A stretch of 64,000 nt of DNA, from assembly GCA_025934375.1 (NCBI GenBank), contig JAICYD010000003.1, forward strand, positions 1 through 64,000. Direction: 5' to 3'. Every line of letters starts with the position of its first letter. Positions within the stretch are counted from its first letter, which is position 1. The notes beneath the pieces are model-generated. The model saw nothing but the letters and a program-made list of their open reading frames with translations. It made no database searches and was not told the DNA's origin. Made by a program: the position numbers and the translations under genes. The stretch comes from Streptosporangiaceae bacterium (lineage in GTDB: Bacteria > Actinomycetota > Actinomycetes > Streptosporangiales > Streptosporangiaceae). Positions 44,172-53,155 of this stretch are shown here, piece by piece.

Positions 44172-45632
44172 ATGATTACTGTGCGTGAATATTCGTTCGC
44201 GGGTAGCCCGGAGTCGGTTGCTTTCCGGGCTGCGCTGGAGGTGGTGCGGGCTGCTGAGCCTGGTGTCGCTGACGCGATCGCAGCTGAGCTGGCCAGCCAG
44301 CGCGAGCAGCTGAAGCTGATCGCGAGCGAGAATTACGCGTCGCCGGCGGTGCTGCTGGCGATGGGTAACTGGCTGTCGGACAAGTACGCCGAGGGGACGG
44401 CAGGCCAGCGGCTGTACGCGGGCTGCCAGCATGTCGACGCGATTGAGGAGCTTGCCTCCGGGCATGCTCGGGAGTTGTTCGGGATGCCGTACGCGTATGT
44501 GCAGCCGCACTCGGGGATCGACGCCAACCTGGTCGCGTTCTGGGCTGTCCTGGCGCAGCGGGTGGAGAGTCCTGAGCTGGGCCGGGCCGGGGTGCGGCAT
44601 GTGAACGACCTGAGCGACGGCGACTGGGCTGCGCTGCGCCGTGAGCTGGGGAACCAGCGGCTGCTGGGCATGTCGCTGGATGCGGGCGGGCACCTGACGC
44701 ACGGGTTCCGGCCGAACATCTCCGGGAAGATGTTCGAGCAGGCCAGCTATGGCACGGACCCGGCCAGCGGGCTCATCGACTATGACCGGGTGCGGGCCAT
44801 CGCGCGAGAGTTCCGGCCGCTGATCTTGCTGGCGGGGTACTCGGCGTACCCGCGGCTGGTGAACTTCGCGCTGATGCGGGAGATTGCCGACGAGGTCGGC
44901 GCGACGCTGATGGCGGACATGGCGCACTTCGCGGGCCTGGTGGCCGGCGGGGTGCTGGCCGGGGACTTCAGCCCGGTCGGGCACGCGCAGATCATCACTA
45001 CGACCACGCACAAGTCGCTTCGTGGCCCGCGGGGCGGGATGGTGCTGTGCGAGCAAGACCTGGCGCCGTACGTGGCGAGGGGCTGCCCGATGGTGCTGGG
45101 CGGGCCGCTGCCGCACGTGATGGCGGCCAAGGCGGTCGCGCTGGCCGAGGCGCGGCGCCCGGAGTTCGCCGGCTATGCCCGCGCGATCGTGGCGAACGCG
45201 GCGGCGCTGGCCGACGGGCTGCTACGCCGGGGCGCCACGCTGGTGACCGGGGGCACCGATAACCACCTGGTGCTGATGGATGTCTCCGGGTACGGGCTGA
45301 CCGGGCGGCAGGCCGAGAGCGCTCTGGTGGACTCGGGGATCGTCACCAACCGCAACAGCGTCCCCGCCGACCCGAACGGCGCCTGGTACACCTCTGGCAT
45401 CCGCCTGGGCACCCCGGCGCTGACCACCCGCGGCCTCGGCCCCGCCGAGATGGACGAGATAGCCGCCCTTATCGACACCGTCCTGGCCAGTACCCGTCCC
45501 GCCGCCACAGACGGCGGTGCCGCGTCGAAGGCGCACTACATCCTCGACGCGTCGGTCGCCGCCAAGGTCGCCGGGCAGGCAGCCGAGCTTCTGGCCCGCT
45601 ACCCGCTCTACCCCTCAGTCCAGCTCGGCTGA
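44172..45632 (+). CDS. glyA: serine hydroxymethyltransferase
   Basis: PLP enzyme interconverting serine and glycine with tetrahydrofolate. About 486 residues, longer than usual SHMT (420-430) because of an insertion around residues 140-170 ([19 protein letters not shown]). Signatures include [42 protein letters not shown] and the PLP-lysine segment [14 protein letters not shown]. The ATG at 44172 abuts GGAG; GTG at 44181 has better spacing from the same site and is the alternative start. Within an island it may serve one-carbon supply for the neighbouring methyltransferases rather than housekeeping. Confidence 0.93.
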   Translation: MITVREYSFAGSPESVAFRAALEVVRAAEPGVADAIAAELASQREQLKLIASENYASPAVLLAMGNWLSDKYAEGTAGQRLYAGCQHVDAIEELASGHARELFGMPYAYVQPHSGIDANLVAFWAVLAQRVESPELGRAGVRHVNDLSDGDWAALRRELGNQRLLGMSLDAGGHLTHGFRPNISGKMFEQASYGTDPASGLIDYDRVRAIAREFRPLILLAGYSAYPRLVNFALMREIADEVGATLMADMAHFAGLVAGGVLAGDFSPVGHAQIITTTTHKSLRGPRGGMVLCEQDLAPYVARGCPMVLGGPLPHVMAAKAVALAEARRPEFAGYARAIVANAAALADGLLRRGATLVTGGTDNHLVLMDVSGYGLTGRQAESALVDSGIVTNRNSVPADPNGAWYTSGIRLGTPALTTRGLGPAEMDEIAALIDTVLASTRPAATDGGAASKAHYILDASVAAKVAGQAAELLARYPLYPSVQLG

Positions 45633-45698
45633 CCGCTGGCCGGGCAGGCGCCTGGAGCGCGCCTGCTTCCCGCCCCGCCGCGGTGAGGGGGAGCCTGG

Positions 45699-46544
45699 TC
45701 AGTACAGGGCGGCGACCGGGTTGACGCCGCCCATGCCGAGCAACTCCAGGAGCGGCTCGTCCGCCGCCTCGCGCGCCTGCTCCGCCAGGCGGGCGTAGGC
45801 GGCGGACGGCGGGGTCGCGGCGAAGTTGTGCGGGGCCATGAAGATGGCCGACATCTGCAAGGTGACCAGCCGGCGGATACGGTCGCGGCTGATGTTCGGC
45901 CCGCCCCGGTGCCACAGGGCCGCGTTCATCACGACCACCTGACCTGGCGTGATGACTAGCTCCGCCTGCCCTGCCAGCGGCCTCGTGGAGGCGGCGGGCT
46001 GGCCGGGCGTGCGGTGGCTGCCCGGCACGACGTACAGCGGCCCGGCCTGCGGGTCGGCCGGGTCGAGGTAGACCAGCGCGGTGATGACGGCGGGGGCGCC
46101 GCCGAGCGGAGGGGCTGGCGTGACGTGGGGCCGGAAGTCGGTGTGCCAGATCGTGCCGTCGCCGCTGCCCGGGTGGGTGATCCGGATGTTGGAGTTGCGC
46201 AGCAAGATGCGGGGGCCGAGAAGCGTGCGGACCGTGTCGGCCAGCGGGTAGTCCAGCAGCGGCACGGTCAGCAGCAGGGGGTCGGCTTTGTGCGGGTCGC
46301 GGATGTACTGGCCCGGGAACTCGTCCTGGTAGGTCTTCTCGGCCGGGGAGCTGAAGCGCGCGGCGGCGAGCGCGTCGACCGCGTCGCCCAGGACCGCGAC
46401 CGCAGCCGCCGACAGGCGGCGGGCCGGTATGACGAAGCCGGCCTCGGTGAACTGGTCCTCCTCGCCTGGGCTGAGCAGGCTCGGGCAATGCCGGTCGGGC
46501 GTCGTCACGTCCGGGTTGTGGATACGGAAGGCTGTGCTTGGCAT
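45699..46544 (-). CDS. phytanoyl-CoA dioxygenase (PhyH)-family Fe(II)/2-oxoglutarate oxygenase
   Basis: 281 residues. Iron ligands are readable as H-x-D (IWHTDFRPH) and a distal His (NAALWHRGGPN), with the 2-oxoglutarate arginine in DRIRRLVTLQ. PhyH-type enzymes hydroxylate or halogenate small molecules, often in secondary metabolism. Last gene of a five-gene minus-strand operon, 15 bases after the GNAT gene. Convergent with glyA. Confidence 0.9.
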   Translation of the reverse strand: MPSTAFRIHNPDVTTPDRHCPSLLSPGEEDQFTEAGFVIPARRLSAAAVAVLGDAVDALAAARFSSPAEKTYQDEFPGQYIRDPHKADPLLLTVPLLDYPLADTVRTLLGPRILLRNSNIRITHPGSGDGTIWHTDFRPHVTPAPPLGGAPAVITALVYLDPADPQAGPLYVVPGSHRTPGQPAASTRPLAGQAELVITPGQVVVMNAALWHRGGPNISRDRIRRLVTLQMSAIFMAPHNFAATPPSAAYARLAEQAREAADEPLLELLGMGGVNPVAALY

Positions 46545-46559
46545 CGGTCGCTTCCCGGG

Positions 46560-47531
46560 TTACGGCTGGGCGGGTGGGCAGAGGATGGAGCTTTTCTGGA
46601 GTGCGTGATCGGGGAATGTCCGGGTCTTGTAGTGGTGCAGGGACTGCGTTTCTGAGCCTCCGAGGTTGAGCGCGGTCGCACCGTTGCGCCGTTCGCGCAG
46701 GTAGATCTGCCACAGGAAGTACGTGGCGAGCCTGGGTACCCGGGCGGTCCACAGGTAGTACCCGTGGGATGTGCCGGTGGTGTTGCCGGTGACTGCCCAG
46801 CCCGCCATCTCGGTGCCGTGATGCAGGTAGTGGTAGGCGAGTCCGTGGTGGCAGCCGGAGCCGAGCGCCGCCACGAGGGCCGCGTCGAAGTCCGCCTCCT
46901 GCGCGCGGGCGGCCCGGGCCGGCTCCGCGCTGCCGGTGATGGCCTGCGCTTCGCCGCCGAGCGGATCGGGGCTGGCCTGGTACCGGTAGGCGTCCCGGTG
47001 CCAGGTGACTGCTTCCCGCAGTGACTTGTACTTCCTGCCGGGTGGCAGCCCGGCTAGGTCCGCGGTGATCACAACCTCGGGGAACGCCTCGTCGTCCAGG
47101 GGCGCCTCTGGGCACCATGCCTCTGCGAACGGATGCCAGCGCCGTGCGAGGAGGGTTGCGGTGAGCTGGTCACCGCAGTACCTGGCCAGCAGCGGGATGC
47201 CGGGCAGGGCAGTGGCCACGACCACAGCGACGGTGTCCAGCATGCTCGCTGCCGCGCTGGCGGCACCGACGGGGCGCAGCGCCGCGAGCCGCCTGACGTC
47301 GGTGCGCCAGGTGAGGATCAGCGCGGCGTTCCCGCCGCGGACCACCAGTCCGCGCTGCCGGGCGCGCAGCCAGTAGAACAGGCCGTGGCTGCCGTGCACG
47401 TCGTGCCCGTCTTGCAGGAACGTCGGAAGCAAGCCGGGACGGTGGCAGTCCCGGCCGGACAGCGGAGTGACGCTGAGGCCAGGGCGGGCGCGGAGGGCAT
47501 CGGCGAGTACCTTGTCGATGGGCTCAGCCAT
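46560..47531 (-). CDS. GNAT/FemX-like acyltransferase
   Basis: About 323 residues, with two GNAT-like halves. The C-terminal half has HHGLAYHYLHHGTEMAGWAV, YYLWTARVPRLATYF and ALNLGGSETQSLHHYKTRTF, resembling FemAB/BioF2-like acetyl- or aminoacyltransferases. ATG at 47531 follows AAGGG; its start comes two bases after the stop of the methyltransferase gene. Probably modifies the product of this operon; donor and acceptor are unknown. Confidence 0.7.
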   Translation of the reverse strand: MAEPIDKVLADALRARPGLSVTPLSGRDCHRPGLLPTFLQDGHDVHGSHGLFYWLRARQRGLVVRGGNAALILTWRTDVRRLAALRPVGAASAAASMLDTVAVVVATALPGIPLLARYCGDQLTATLLARRWHPFAEAWCPEAPLDDEAFPEVVITADLAGLPPGRKYKSLREAVTWHRDAYRYQASPDPLGGEAQAITGSAEPARAARAQEADFDAALVAALGSGCHHGLAYHYLHHGTEMAGWAVTGNTTGTSHGYYLWTARVPRLATYFLWQIYLRERRNGATALNLGGSETQSLHHYKTRTFPDHALQKSSILCPPAQP

Positions 47532-47533
47532 GG

Positions 47534-48265
47534 CTATCCCTTCCGCAGGACCCACACGTGCGTGCTGGCTGACGGGCTGAACTCGGGGCGATCCAGGTCA
47601 CGGACCCGCTCGGTGCGCAGCCCGGCCGCCGCAGCCGCCTCGTGCAGCGGGTAGGCATCCAGCGCGTACTGGACATGGGTCTCGCGCCAGGTCACGTTCC
47701 CGCCGGCATCGTGCCGCTCGATGCTGCTGACCGATCTTGCGGCCGCGCTGTCGTAGTGGTGCCGCCACCGCAAGATCCCGTCTGGCAATTGCTGGTCGTA
47801 GCGGAGGTCGCGCCAGGTGCCGCGCAGCAGCCCAGGCGAGGAGTAGTCGAAGACCAGCCAGCCCCCTAGCTTTAGGCAGCGCGCCGCAGCGCCCAGGCAC
47901 TGCCGGAACTGACCGGGGGAAAGGTAGTTCAGCGTGTCGAACCCGCTGACGATGAAGTCGGCACAGGACGCTCCCGCCGGCACGGCAGTAATGTCCGCCA
48001 CTATCGTGGCCTCGTATCGTCCCGCGGCACTGCGCAGCATGCGCGCGGAGCGGTCAACGCCGATCCGCCTGTGGCTCCATCCGGCGTCACCGATCAGCTT
48101 GCCGCCGGTCCCCGTCCCGGCACCCAAGTCGATAACCACCGTGCCCGCCCCGGCGCCGAGCCGGGCAAGCTCGGCGAGTATCCCGTTGCGCCAGGTGGCC
48201 TCGGCAAGGTCTCCCAGGAGATCGTCGTACTCGCTGGCAAGCGAATCGTAGGCAGCACTGATCAT
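47534..48265 (-). CDS. class I SAM-dependent methyltransferase
   Basis: About 243 residues. It starts MISAAYDSLASEYDDLL, with SAM motif I VIDLGAGTGTGGKLI, acidic strand-2 residue IGVDRS and FIVSGFDTLNYL. The length and C-terminal all-beta region suit a small-molecule N- or C-methyltransferase of the glycine/sarcosine type. ATG at 48265; the frame is open further upstream. Third gene of the operon. Confidence 0.87.
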   Translation of the reverse strand: MISAAYDSLASEYDDLLGDLAEATWRNGILAELARLGAGAGTVVIDLGAGTGTGGKLIGDAGWSHRRIGVDRSARMLRSAAGRYEATIVADITAVPAGASCADFIVSGFDTLNYLSPGQFRQCLGAAARCLKLGGWLVFDYSSPGLLRGTWRDLRYDQQLPDGILRWRHHYDSAAARSVSSIERHDAGGNVTWRETHVQYALDAYPLHEAAAAAGLRTERVRDLDRPEFSPSASTHVWVLRKG

Positions 48266-48314
48266 TGACACCGCCGCTCTCTGCCTGAGGGGAATGTGGA
48301 ATATGGTCAGCGGG

Positions 48315-48620
48315 CTATTCCGGCCACGGCCCGGTGACTGACGCATCGAATATGGTGCCGTGCGGCTCGCCGGCTAGCAGTTCGGGCAGGCGGGCCATGA
48401 GAACGCTCAGTTCAGCCAGTTTCCCCTGCCTGTCCACGGCATCCTGGTCCTCGTAAACCTCGGTGGAGATGAAGATCGCAGGGTCAGTGACATCCTGTGC
48501 GACGTCGAAGCTGACCACTCCGGGCAGCATGCGACTCGCCGTGGCCAACTCCGCGAATCTCTCGCGGGCCTCGTCAATCTTGTGCGGGTAAACTCTTCCC
48601 GACACCCGGTAAATGATCAC
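48315..48620 (-). CDS. antibiotic biosynthesis monooxygenase (ABM)-type small oxygenase
   Basis: About 101 residues, a ferredoxin-like ABM domain: IIYRVSGRVYP, FAELATASRMLPGVVSFDVA, IFISTEVYEDQDAVDRQ. Members oxidise quinols or polyketides without cofactors, or degrade signals such as AI-2. The GTG at 48620 overlaps the DUF574 gene stop (GTGA), so translation is coupled. Confidence 0.85.
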   Translation of the reverse strand: MIIYRVSGRVYPHKIDEARERFAELATASRMLPGVVSFDVAQDVTDPAIFISTEVYEDQDAVDRQGKLAELSVLMARLPELLAGEPHGTIFDASVTGPWPE

Positions 48621-49447
48621 GCCGCAGGCCCCTTCACAGGCTTGCCCGGCAGGTGCCCAACGCCGCCGAGAACCCACACTTTGGCGGCATCCGGCGATTC
48701 GGGTTCGTCAGAGCGCCAGTACGGCACCTGGACAAGGCCCGGCTCGATGACCTCCAGCCCGGTGAAGAACCGGAGGATCTCGTCCCGGTCGCGCAACGTC
48801 GACCCAGCCGCCACGTTCTTCCGGTAATGCTCAGCCACCTTGCCGGCCGATTCGCCGCCGGGAACCCCGCCCGTCGCATGTGAGACCACCAGGTGGCTCC
48901 CCGGCGCCGTGGCGTCGCGGAGGGACCCGACGATCGCGTGCGGATCATCGTGGTCGCCGATGAAGTGCAGCACGGCCACCAGCAGCACGGCCAGCGGCTG
49001 GCTGAAGTCGAGCAACGCATGGACCTGAGGATGATCCAGGATGGCGGCCGGGTCGCGCAGGTCAGCCTGGATCACCGCGGTGTTCCCGCTGGTTTTGAGG
49101 GCGCGCGAGTGGGCCAGCACCATCGGGTCGTTATCCACGTACACGACCCGGGCGCTCGGGTTGACCTGCTGGGCAGCCTGGTGGACGTTGCCCTGGGTGG
49201 GCAGCCCGGTCCCGATGTCCAGGAACTGCGCGATACCCGCCTCAGCAGCCAGGTAGCGGACGGACCGGCGCAGGAACTTCCGGTTTTCCAGGGCCATCAC
49301 CTTGACCGCAGGCGCTGCCTCGCTGACCTCCAGGGCCGCCGCCCGGTCCACAGCGAAGTGGTCCTTGCCGCCGAGCCAGAAGTCATACATCCGCGCTGTC
49401 GACGGGACCGTGGGGTCAATCCCGGTTGCGATTGTCCCGCTAGCCAC
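48617..49447 (-). CDS. DUF574 / Methyltransf_19 SAM-dependent methyltransferase
   Basis: About 276 residues. The actinobacterial DUF574 hallmarks are present: DPTVPSTARMYDFWLGGKDHFAVD, AQFLDIGTGLPTQGNVHQ, ARVVYVDNDPMVLAHSRAL, VAVLHFIGD. Family role is unknown, though members often sit beside XRE/DUF397 regulators, as here. The GTG at 49447 follows GGAGGAAA. First gene of a five-gene operon. Confidence 0.93.
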   Translation of the reverse strand: MASGTIATGIDPTVPSTARMYDFWLGGKDHFAVDRAAALEVSEAAPAVKVMALENRKFLRRSVRYLAAEAGIAQFLDIGTGLPTQGNVHQAAQQVNPSARVVYVDNDPMVLAHSRALKTSGNTAVIQADLRDPAAILDHPQVHALLDFSQPLAVLLVAVLHFIGDHDDPHAIVGSLRDATAPGSHLVVSHATGGVPGGESAGKVAEHYRKNVAAGSTLRDRDEILRFFTGLEVIEPGLVQVPYWRSDEPESPDAAKVWVLGGVGHLPGKPVKGPAA

Positions 49448-49580
49448 GCTGGTTTCCTCCGTCTCCGCCAGGCCGCGGGCACTCCGGACCTGGCTCGCTG
49501 CTCGGTAGCTTGTCCGCATGTGGGATCGGCGGGCAACGTCGCGGTCATGACGATGCGAGGCACGATCCGGCGGGATCTAA

Positions 49581-49600
49581 TAACAGATCGTTATCAGCGG
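49581..49600. promoter_or_regulatory. copy 2 of shared 20-bp operator-like motif
   Basis: TAACAGATCGTTATCAGCGG contains the dyad TAAC-N5-GTTA (49581-49593). It lies between the divergent DUF574-led operon and the DUF6879/XRE genes, 109 bases upstream of 49690. Confidence 0.65.
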
Positions 49601-49689
49601 ACGGTGGCGGCGTGATGCCATGCGGCATACCGTCAACGTGACAGGACCGTGTGGCCCACTTGGGCACTCTCTTGATCCTGGAGGGCATA

Positions 49690-49962
49690 ATGCGGCTAAG
49701 TTTCGTCGGCATCACCCCGGATACCCCAGACAATGGGTGCCCGGCGGTGTACGTGGACGAGGACACTGGCGACATCTGGATTCAGGGCGAGGCGGTCACC
49801 GACTCCGGGGCACTGGCGGAGGTCGGGCGGCACAGTCCGATCGGCGCGGGCGAGGCCGTGGTCAAGGTGCCGCCGGTCATGAAGTCGTTCGTCATGGAGG
49901 CAGTACGTGGAACCTACGAGCGCGGCAGGCAGGGACCGGGACCGCATCCCCGGCGTAGCTGA
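49690..49962 (+). CDS. small protein of DUF6879/XRE locus
   Basis: About 90 residues beginning MRLSFVGITPDTPDNGCPAV and including VYVDEDTGDIWIQGEAV. No function is known to me. ATG at 49690 has GGAGGG four bases upstream. It overlaps the DUF6879 gene by 56 bases, so expression is likely coupled. The position, ahead of DUF6879 and an XRE/DUF5753 gene, suggests it belongs to the same regulatory unit. Confidence 0.7.
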   Translation: MRLSFVGITPDTPDNGCPAVYVDEDTGDIWIQGEAVTDSGALAEVGRHSPIGAGEAVVKVPPVMKSFVMEAVRGTYERGRQGPGPHPRRS

Positions 49963-50473
49963 GCAGCCGGATCCGCCGTTCCCGGAACTGCTGCGGGCCT
50001 GCGCCTCCTTGGCGGTGCACTTGGAGATGCGCGATGCCTACACGCCGGACGATCCGTGGTTCCAGGCGTGGCTGGCGGGTGATCGGGAGGAGTTCGAACG
50101 GCAGCTGACCCGGCCGTGGCAGGACCTGATCCGCGAGGTGACCAGTCGTGGTGTGCAGGTCCGCCGGGCGAGGGTCGTCTGCGAGCCGGTGACTGACTAC
50201 ATCAGGTTCGAGCATGCGACTACTGAGTCGAATGTCGCTGCCGGCGAGGAGGTCCGCTGGCTGCCCCGGCACCTGGCCACCGGGCTGCTGCTGCCCGCCA
50301 ATGACTATTGGGTATTCGACGGCCAGCGGGCACAGTTCAACTATTTCTCCGGCCCCGGCGAGTTCCTCGACACCAGGCTGAGCGATGACCCGGCGATCGT
50401 CAAGCAGTGCGCCGCCGCGTTCGAGGCTGTATGGGAGCGGGCTATCCCGCACCAGGACTACCAGCTCCGCTAG
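49907..50473 (+). CDS. DUF6879-family protein
   Basis: 188 residues. The core reads LEMRDAYTPDDPWFQAWLAG, RRARVVCEPVTDYIRFEH, VRWLPRHLA and NDYWVFDGQ, features of the actinobacterial DUF6879 family. The family is usually encoded next to XRE/DUF5753 regulators; function is unknown. GTG at 49907 follows GGAGG. Confidence 0.82.
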   Translation: MEPTSAAGRDRDRIPGVAEQPDPPFPELLRACASLAVHLEMRDAYTPDDPWFQAWLAGDREEFERQLTRPWQDLIREVTSRGVQVRRARVVCEPVTDYIRFEHATTESNVAAGEEVRWLPRHLATGLLLPANDYWVFDGQRAQFNYFSGPGEFLDTRLSDDPAIVKQCAAAFEAVWERAIPHQDYQLR

Positions 50474-50488
50474 CCGACTGCGCCGCCG

Positions 50489-51334
50489 TTGCAGCCGTCT
50501 TCCTCCAGCGCCCAGCAGGCCCGCCAGATCCTGGCCGACCGGCTCCGTGACCTGCGGCGCGACACCGGACTGACCGCCAGGGATCTAGCCGCTCGCGCCG
50601 GATGGGAGCGAACGAAGGTCTCCAAGATCGAGCACGCCACCCGCCCGCCGTCTGCGGCCGACATCCGCACGTGGTGCCAGGTATGCGGCGCCGAGGGCGA
50701 GGCCACGGACCTGATCGCGTCGCTGCACGCGGCCGAGGGGATGTGGATCGAGTGGCGGCGGATGGAACGCTCCGGGCTGCGGCGTGCCCAGGAGGCCCGG
50801 CTGCCGTTGTACGAGCGGACGAGGCAGTTCCGCGCCTACAGCTGCTGGATGGTTCCCGGGCTGATACAGGCCGAGGGCTACACCCGCGCGGTCCTGCGCG
50901 CCTACCAGCAGCGGCGCGGGCTCCGCGACGACGTCGAGGCTGCTGTCGCGGTGCGCATGAAGCGGCAGCGGGTCCTGCGGCGTGACGGGCGCACCGCCGC
51001 GTTCCTCCTCGAAGAATCCGTGCTCCGCAACGGGTTCGGCGGCCCTCAGGTCATGAGCGCCCAGCTCGCTCACCTGGCCGAGGTCACCACTTGGCCCGCC
51101 GTGTCCCTGGGCATCATCCCCGCTTCCCTCGACCGCGGCACGGCCGGCCCGGCTGAGGACTTCTGGATCTTCGACAATGAGCAGGTGAACGTGGAACTGG
51201 TCTCCGGGTACCTGACCGTTACCCAGCCTGCCGAGATCGCGATGTACGCGCAGATGTTCGCCAACTTTGCCGAGATGGCCCTTTACGGCAGGCGCGCTCA
51301 GGACCTCATTTCCTCGGTGATGCCGGCAAGCTGA
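50489..51334 (+). CDS. XRE-family regulator with DUF5753 domain
   Basis: About 281 residues. N-terminal Cro/CI helix-turn-helix (LTARDLAARAGWERTKVSKIE), then the DUF5753 effector-like domain (YSCWMVPGLIQAEGYTRAVL, FLLEESVLRNGFGG, ALYGRRAQDLI near the end). Such proteins pair with small DUF397 or DUF6879 partners in actinomycete development and antibiotic control. The frame starts at a TTG (50489). It directly follows DUF6879. Confidence 0.9.
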   Translation: MQPSSSSAQQARQILADRLRDLRRDTGLTARDLAARAGWERTKVSKIEHATRPPSAADIRTWCQVCGAEGEATDLIASLHAAEGMWIEWRRMERSGLRRAQEARLPLYERTRQFRAYSCWMVPGLIQAEGYTRAVLRAYQQRRGLRDDVEAAVAVRMKRQRVLRRDGRTAAFLLEESVLRNGFGGPQVMSAQLAHLAEVTTWPAVSLGIIPASLDRGTAGPAEDFWIFDNEQVNVELVSGYLTVTQPAEIAMYAQMFANFAEMALYGRRAQDLISSVMPAS

Positions 51335-51462
51335 ATCCGCGTGCCACACTCGGGCACACTCCTGGGTTCCGGCGGACTGGCGGATCTACCGTGACATCGA
51401 GGGACTTCCCCTCGCATCGCGGATGCCTCGGCGGTGCGCCAGGCGGCAGAGGGAGGTGACCG

Positions 51463-52941
51463 GTGCAGGCAGTGCAGGCATGCCCCGCGTGCCGAACTGG
51501 GGTACTCGCCCGGCTGGGCGGTGACCCTCTGTGCCCCACCTGCATGAAGGCCGCGCGGGAAATGCCCTCGAAGCCGACCTGGCTGTTCGACTCGCCGTTG
51601 CTGCGCCAAGCGCTGGCTCAGGTGAACCTGTCGGCAGTACCGGCGATCGTGCGTGCGGCGTGCAGCGTGCCGCAGCGGGACATCGCGGCTATGGCCGGCT
51701 GGAGCCAGGCGACCCTCAGTTATTACGAGCGCGGCGTCCGGGACGGCATGTATGACATCCGCACCGCCTTGCAGTTCTGTGACGCGATAGGCATGCCTCG
51801 TGCCGCGCTGCTGCCACTGGTGTTCGCCGACGTCAATGTCGGCGTTGCCGACGGTGACGAGACGGGCATGGAACTACTCAGCAGGCGCGGTTCCGGCGGC
51901 CTGGCCGCAGCCGCCGGCCTGTCTGCGGCCCTGCCCGCCGTGACCGCGCCGCGCCGGGTGACCAGGTCCCACATCCGGTACTGGCAGGCATGCATAGCCA
52001 CCCTGTACACCCGCGACCGGTCCGTCGGCGGGACCGTCCTCCTGCCGCTCGCCCATCAGCAGTGGCGACGCGCCCGGCTAGCAACCCGGGACAGCAGCGG
52101 CGAGATAGCCGGGCAGCTACTCACCACGGCTGGAGAACTGGCGCTGTGCACAGGATGGATCGCGCTCGACGGCGGCCACCTGCCGCTGGCGAGACCGCTG
52201 TACGAGGAGGCACGCGAGCTGGCGGCCAGGTCCGGGGACACGATGCTGGGCGTGCACGTCCTGACAAACCAGTCCATGCTGTACGCCGAGGTAGCACGCA
52301 CCGGCCCCAGGCGCGAGCCGGCCCGGCAGGCGTTGCGGCTGGCTTTCCAAGCCCAGGAGGAAGGCCGCTATCTGCCAGTACCCCGGATGCATGCCCTGAT
52401 CGCGCTGAGGCATGGCAGCGCCGCCTCCCTGCTAGGCGACCGGGCCGCGTTCCAGGGGGCGATCGCTCAGGCGAGGCGCGAGCTGGACCGCGGCCCTCGG
52501 GATGAAAGTCCGCCCGAGTGGCTCCGATTCGTCGACCAGGCCGAGGTCACCGGGGTGGAGGCCCGCGGCTGGCTGAACCTCGGTGACCCTGGCCGCAGCG
52601 CCCTGCTGTACCGGCAGGTACTTGCCTCCGACTTGAGTCCCCGCAATCGCGTCAGCTACGGCGCGGGCCTAGCGGACGCACTGCTGAAGCAAGGCGCCCG
52701 CCAGGACGCGATCACCGCGGCTATGGACGTACTGCCCGCGCTCGAAGACGGGATGACTTCCATGCGCTGCCTGAACCGGCTGCGGCTCGTCCGCCAGGCC
52801 ACCGGGAACATCACCGAGGCAAAGGAATTCTGCGACCGCTTCGACGCGATCGAGCGAACCCTGACAGCACTGCCAGGCAGCGAAACCCCGGTGGCCAAGG
52901 CTGACGTACCCGCGTTAGACGGCCGCGCAAGCTGCCTTTAA
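51463..52941 (+). CDS. zinc-ribbon, HTH and TPR-like regulatory protein
   Basis: 492 residues. An N-terminal CxxC...CxxC ribbon (Cys7, Cys10, Cys24, Cys27) precedes an XRE helix-turn-helix (VPQRDIAAMAGWSQATLSYYE). The remaining 350 residues are helical repeats of TPR type (LCTGWIALDGGHLPLARPLY, AEVTGVEARGWLNLGDPGRS). The layout resembles actinomycete XRE-TPR regulators that bind peptides or partner proteins. GTG start at 51463 follows GGGAGGTG. The zinc ribbon is an unusual addition. Confidence 0.85.
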   Translation: MQAVQACPACRTGVLARLGGDPLCPTCMKAAREMPSKPTWLFDSPLLRQALAQVNLSAVPAIVRAACSVPQRDIAAMAGWSQATLSYYERGVRDGMYDIRTALQFCDAIGMPRAALLPLVFADVNVGVADGDETGMELLSRRGSGGLAAAAGLSAALPAVTAPRRVTRSHIRYWQACIATLYTRDRSVGGTVLLPLAHQQWRRARLATRDSSGEIAGQLLTTAGELALCTGWIALDGGHLPLARPLYEEARELAARSGDTMLGVHVLTNQSMLYAEVARTGPRREPARQALRLAFQAQEEGRYLPVPRMHALIALRHGSAASLLGDRAAFQGAIAQARRELDRGPRDESPPEWLRFVDQAEVTGVEARGWLNLGDPGRSALLYRQVLASDLSPRNRVSYGAGLADALLKQGARQDAITAAMDVLPALEDGMTSMRCLNRLRLVRQATGNITEAKEFCDRFDAIERTLTALPGSETPVAKADVPALDGRASCL

Positions 52942-52945
52942 ATGG

Positions 52946-53155
52946 CTAGTCGCCGGACCCGCGCGTCTTAACGCGTCGGGTGAACGCTGCCCACGCCTGG
53001 CGGCTGACGGCAAGGCGGTCACCGTCTGCGTTCCTTGAGTCGCGGACCAGACAGCCCGCCTGGTCCTGAGAGACTTCTACGCAGTCTTGGCCTCCGGTGC
53101 TGCGGCTGGACTTACGCCATGGCCTCGTGAGCGGGGTTCGGGGCGTGCATGTCAT
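52946..53155 (-). CDS. DUF397 protein
   Basis: 69 residues with the DUF397 pattern: WRKSSRS, DCVEVSQ, VRDSRNADGDRLAVSRQAW and FTRRVK. These small proteins partner XRE/DUF5753 regulators and sometimes act as their antagonists. The ATG overlaps the upstream XRE stop (ATGA). Confidence 0.95.
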   Translation of the reverse strand: MTCTPRTPLTRPWRKSSRSTGGQDCVEVSQDQAGCLVRDSRNADGDRLAVSRQAWAAFTRRVKTRGSGD

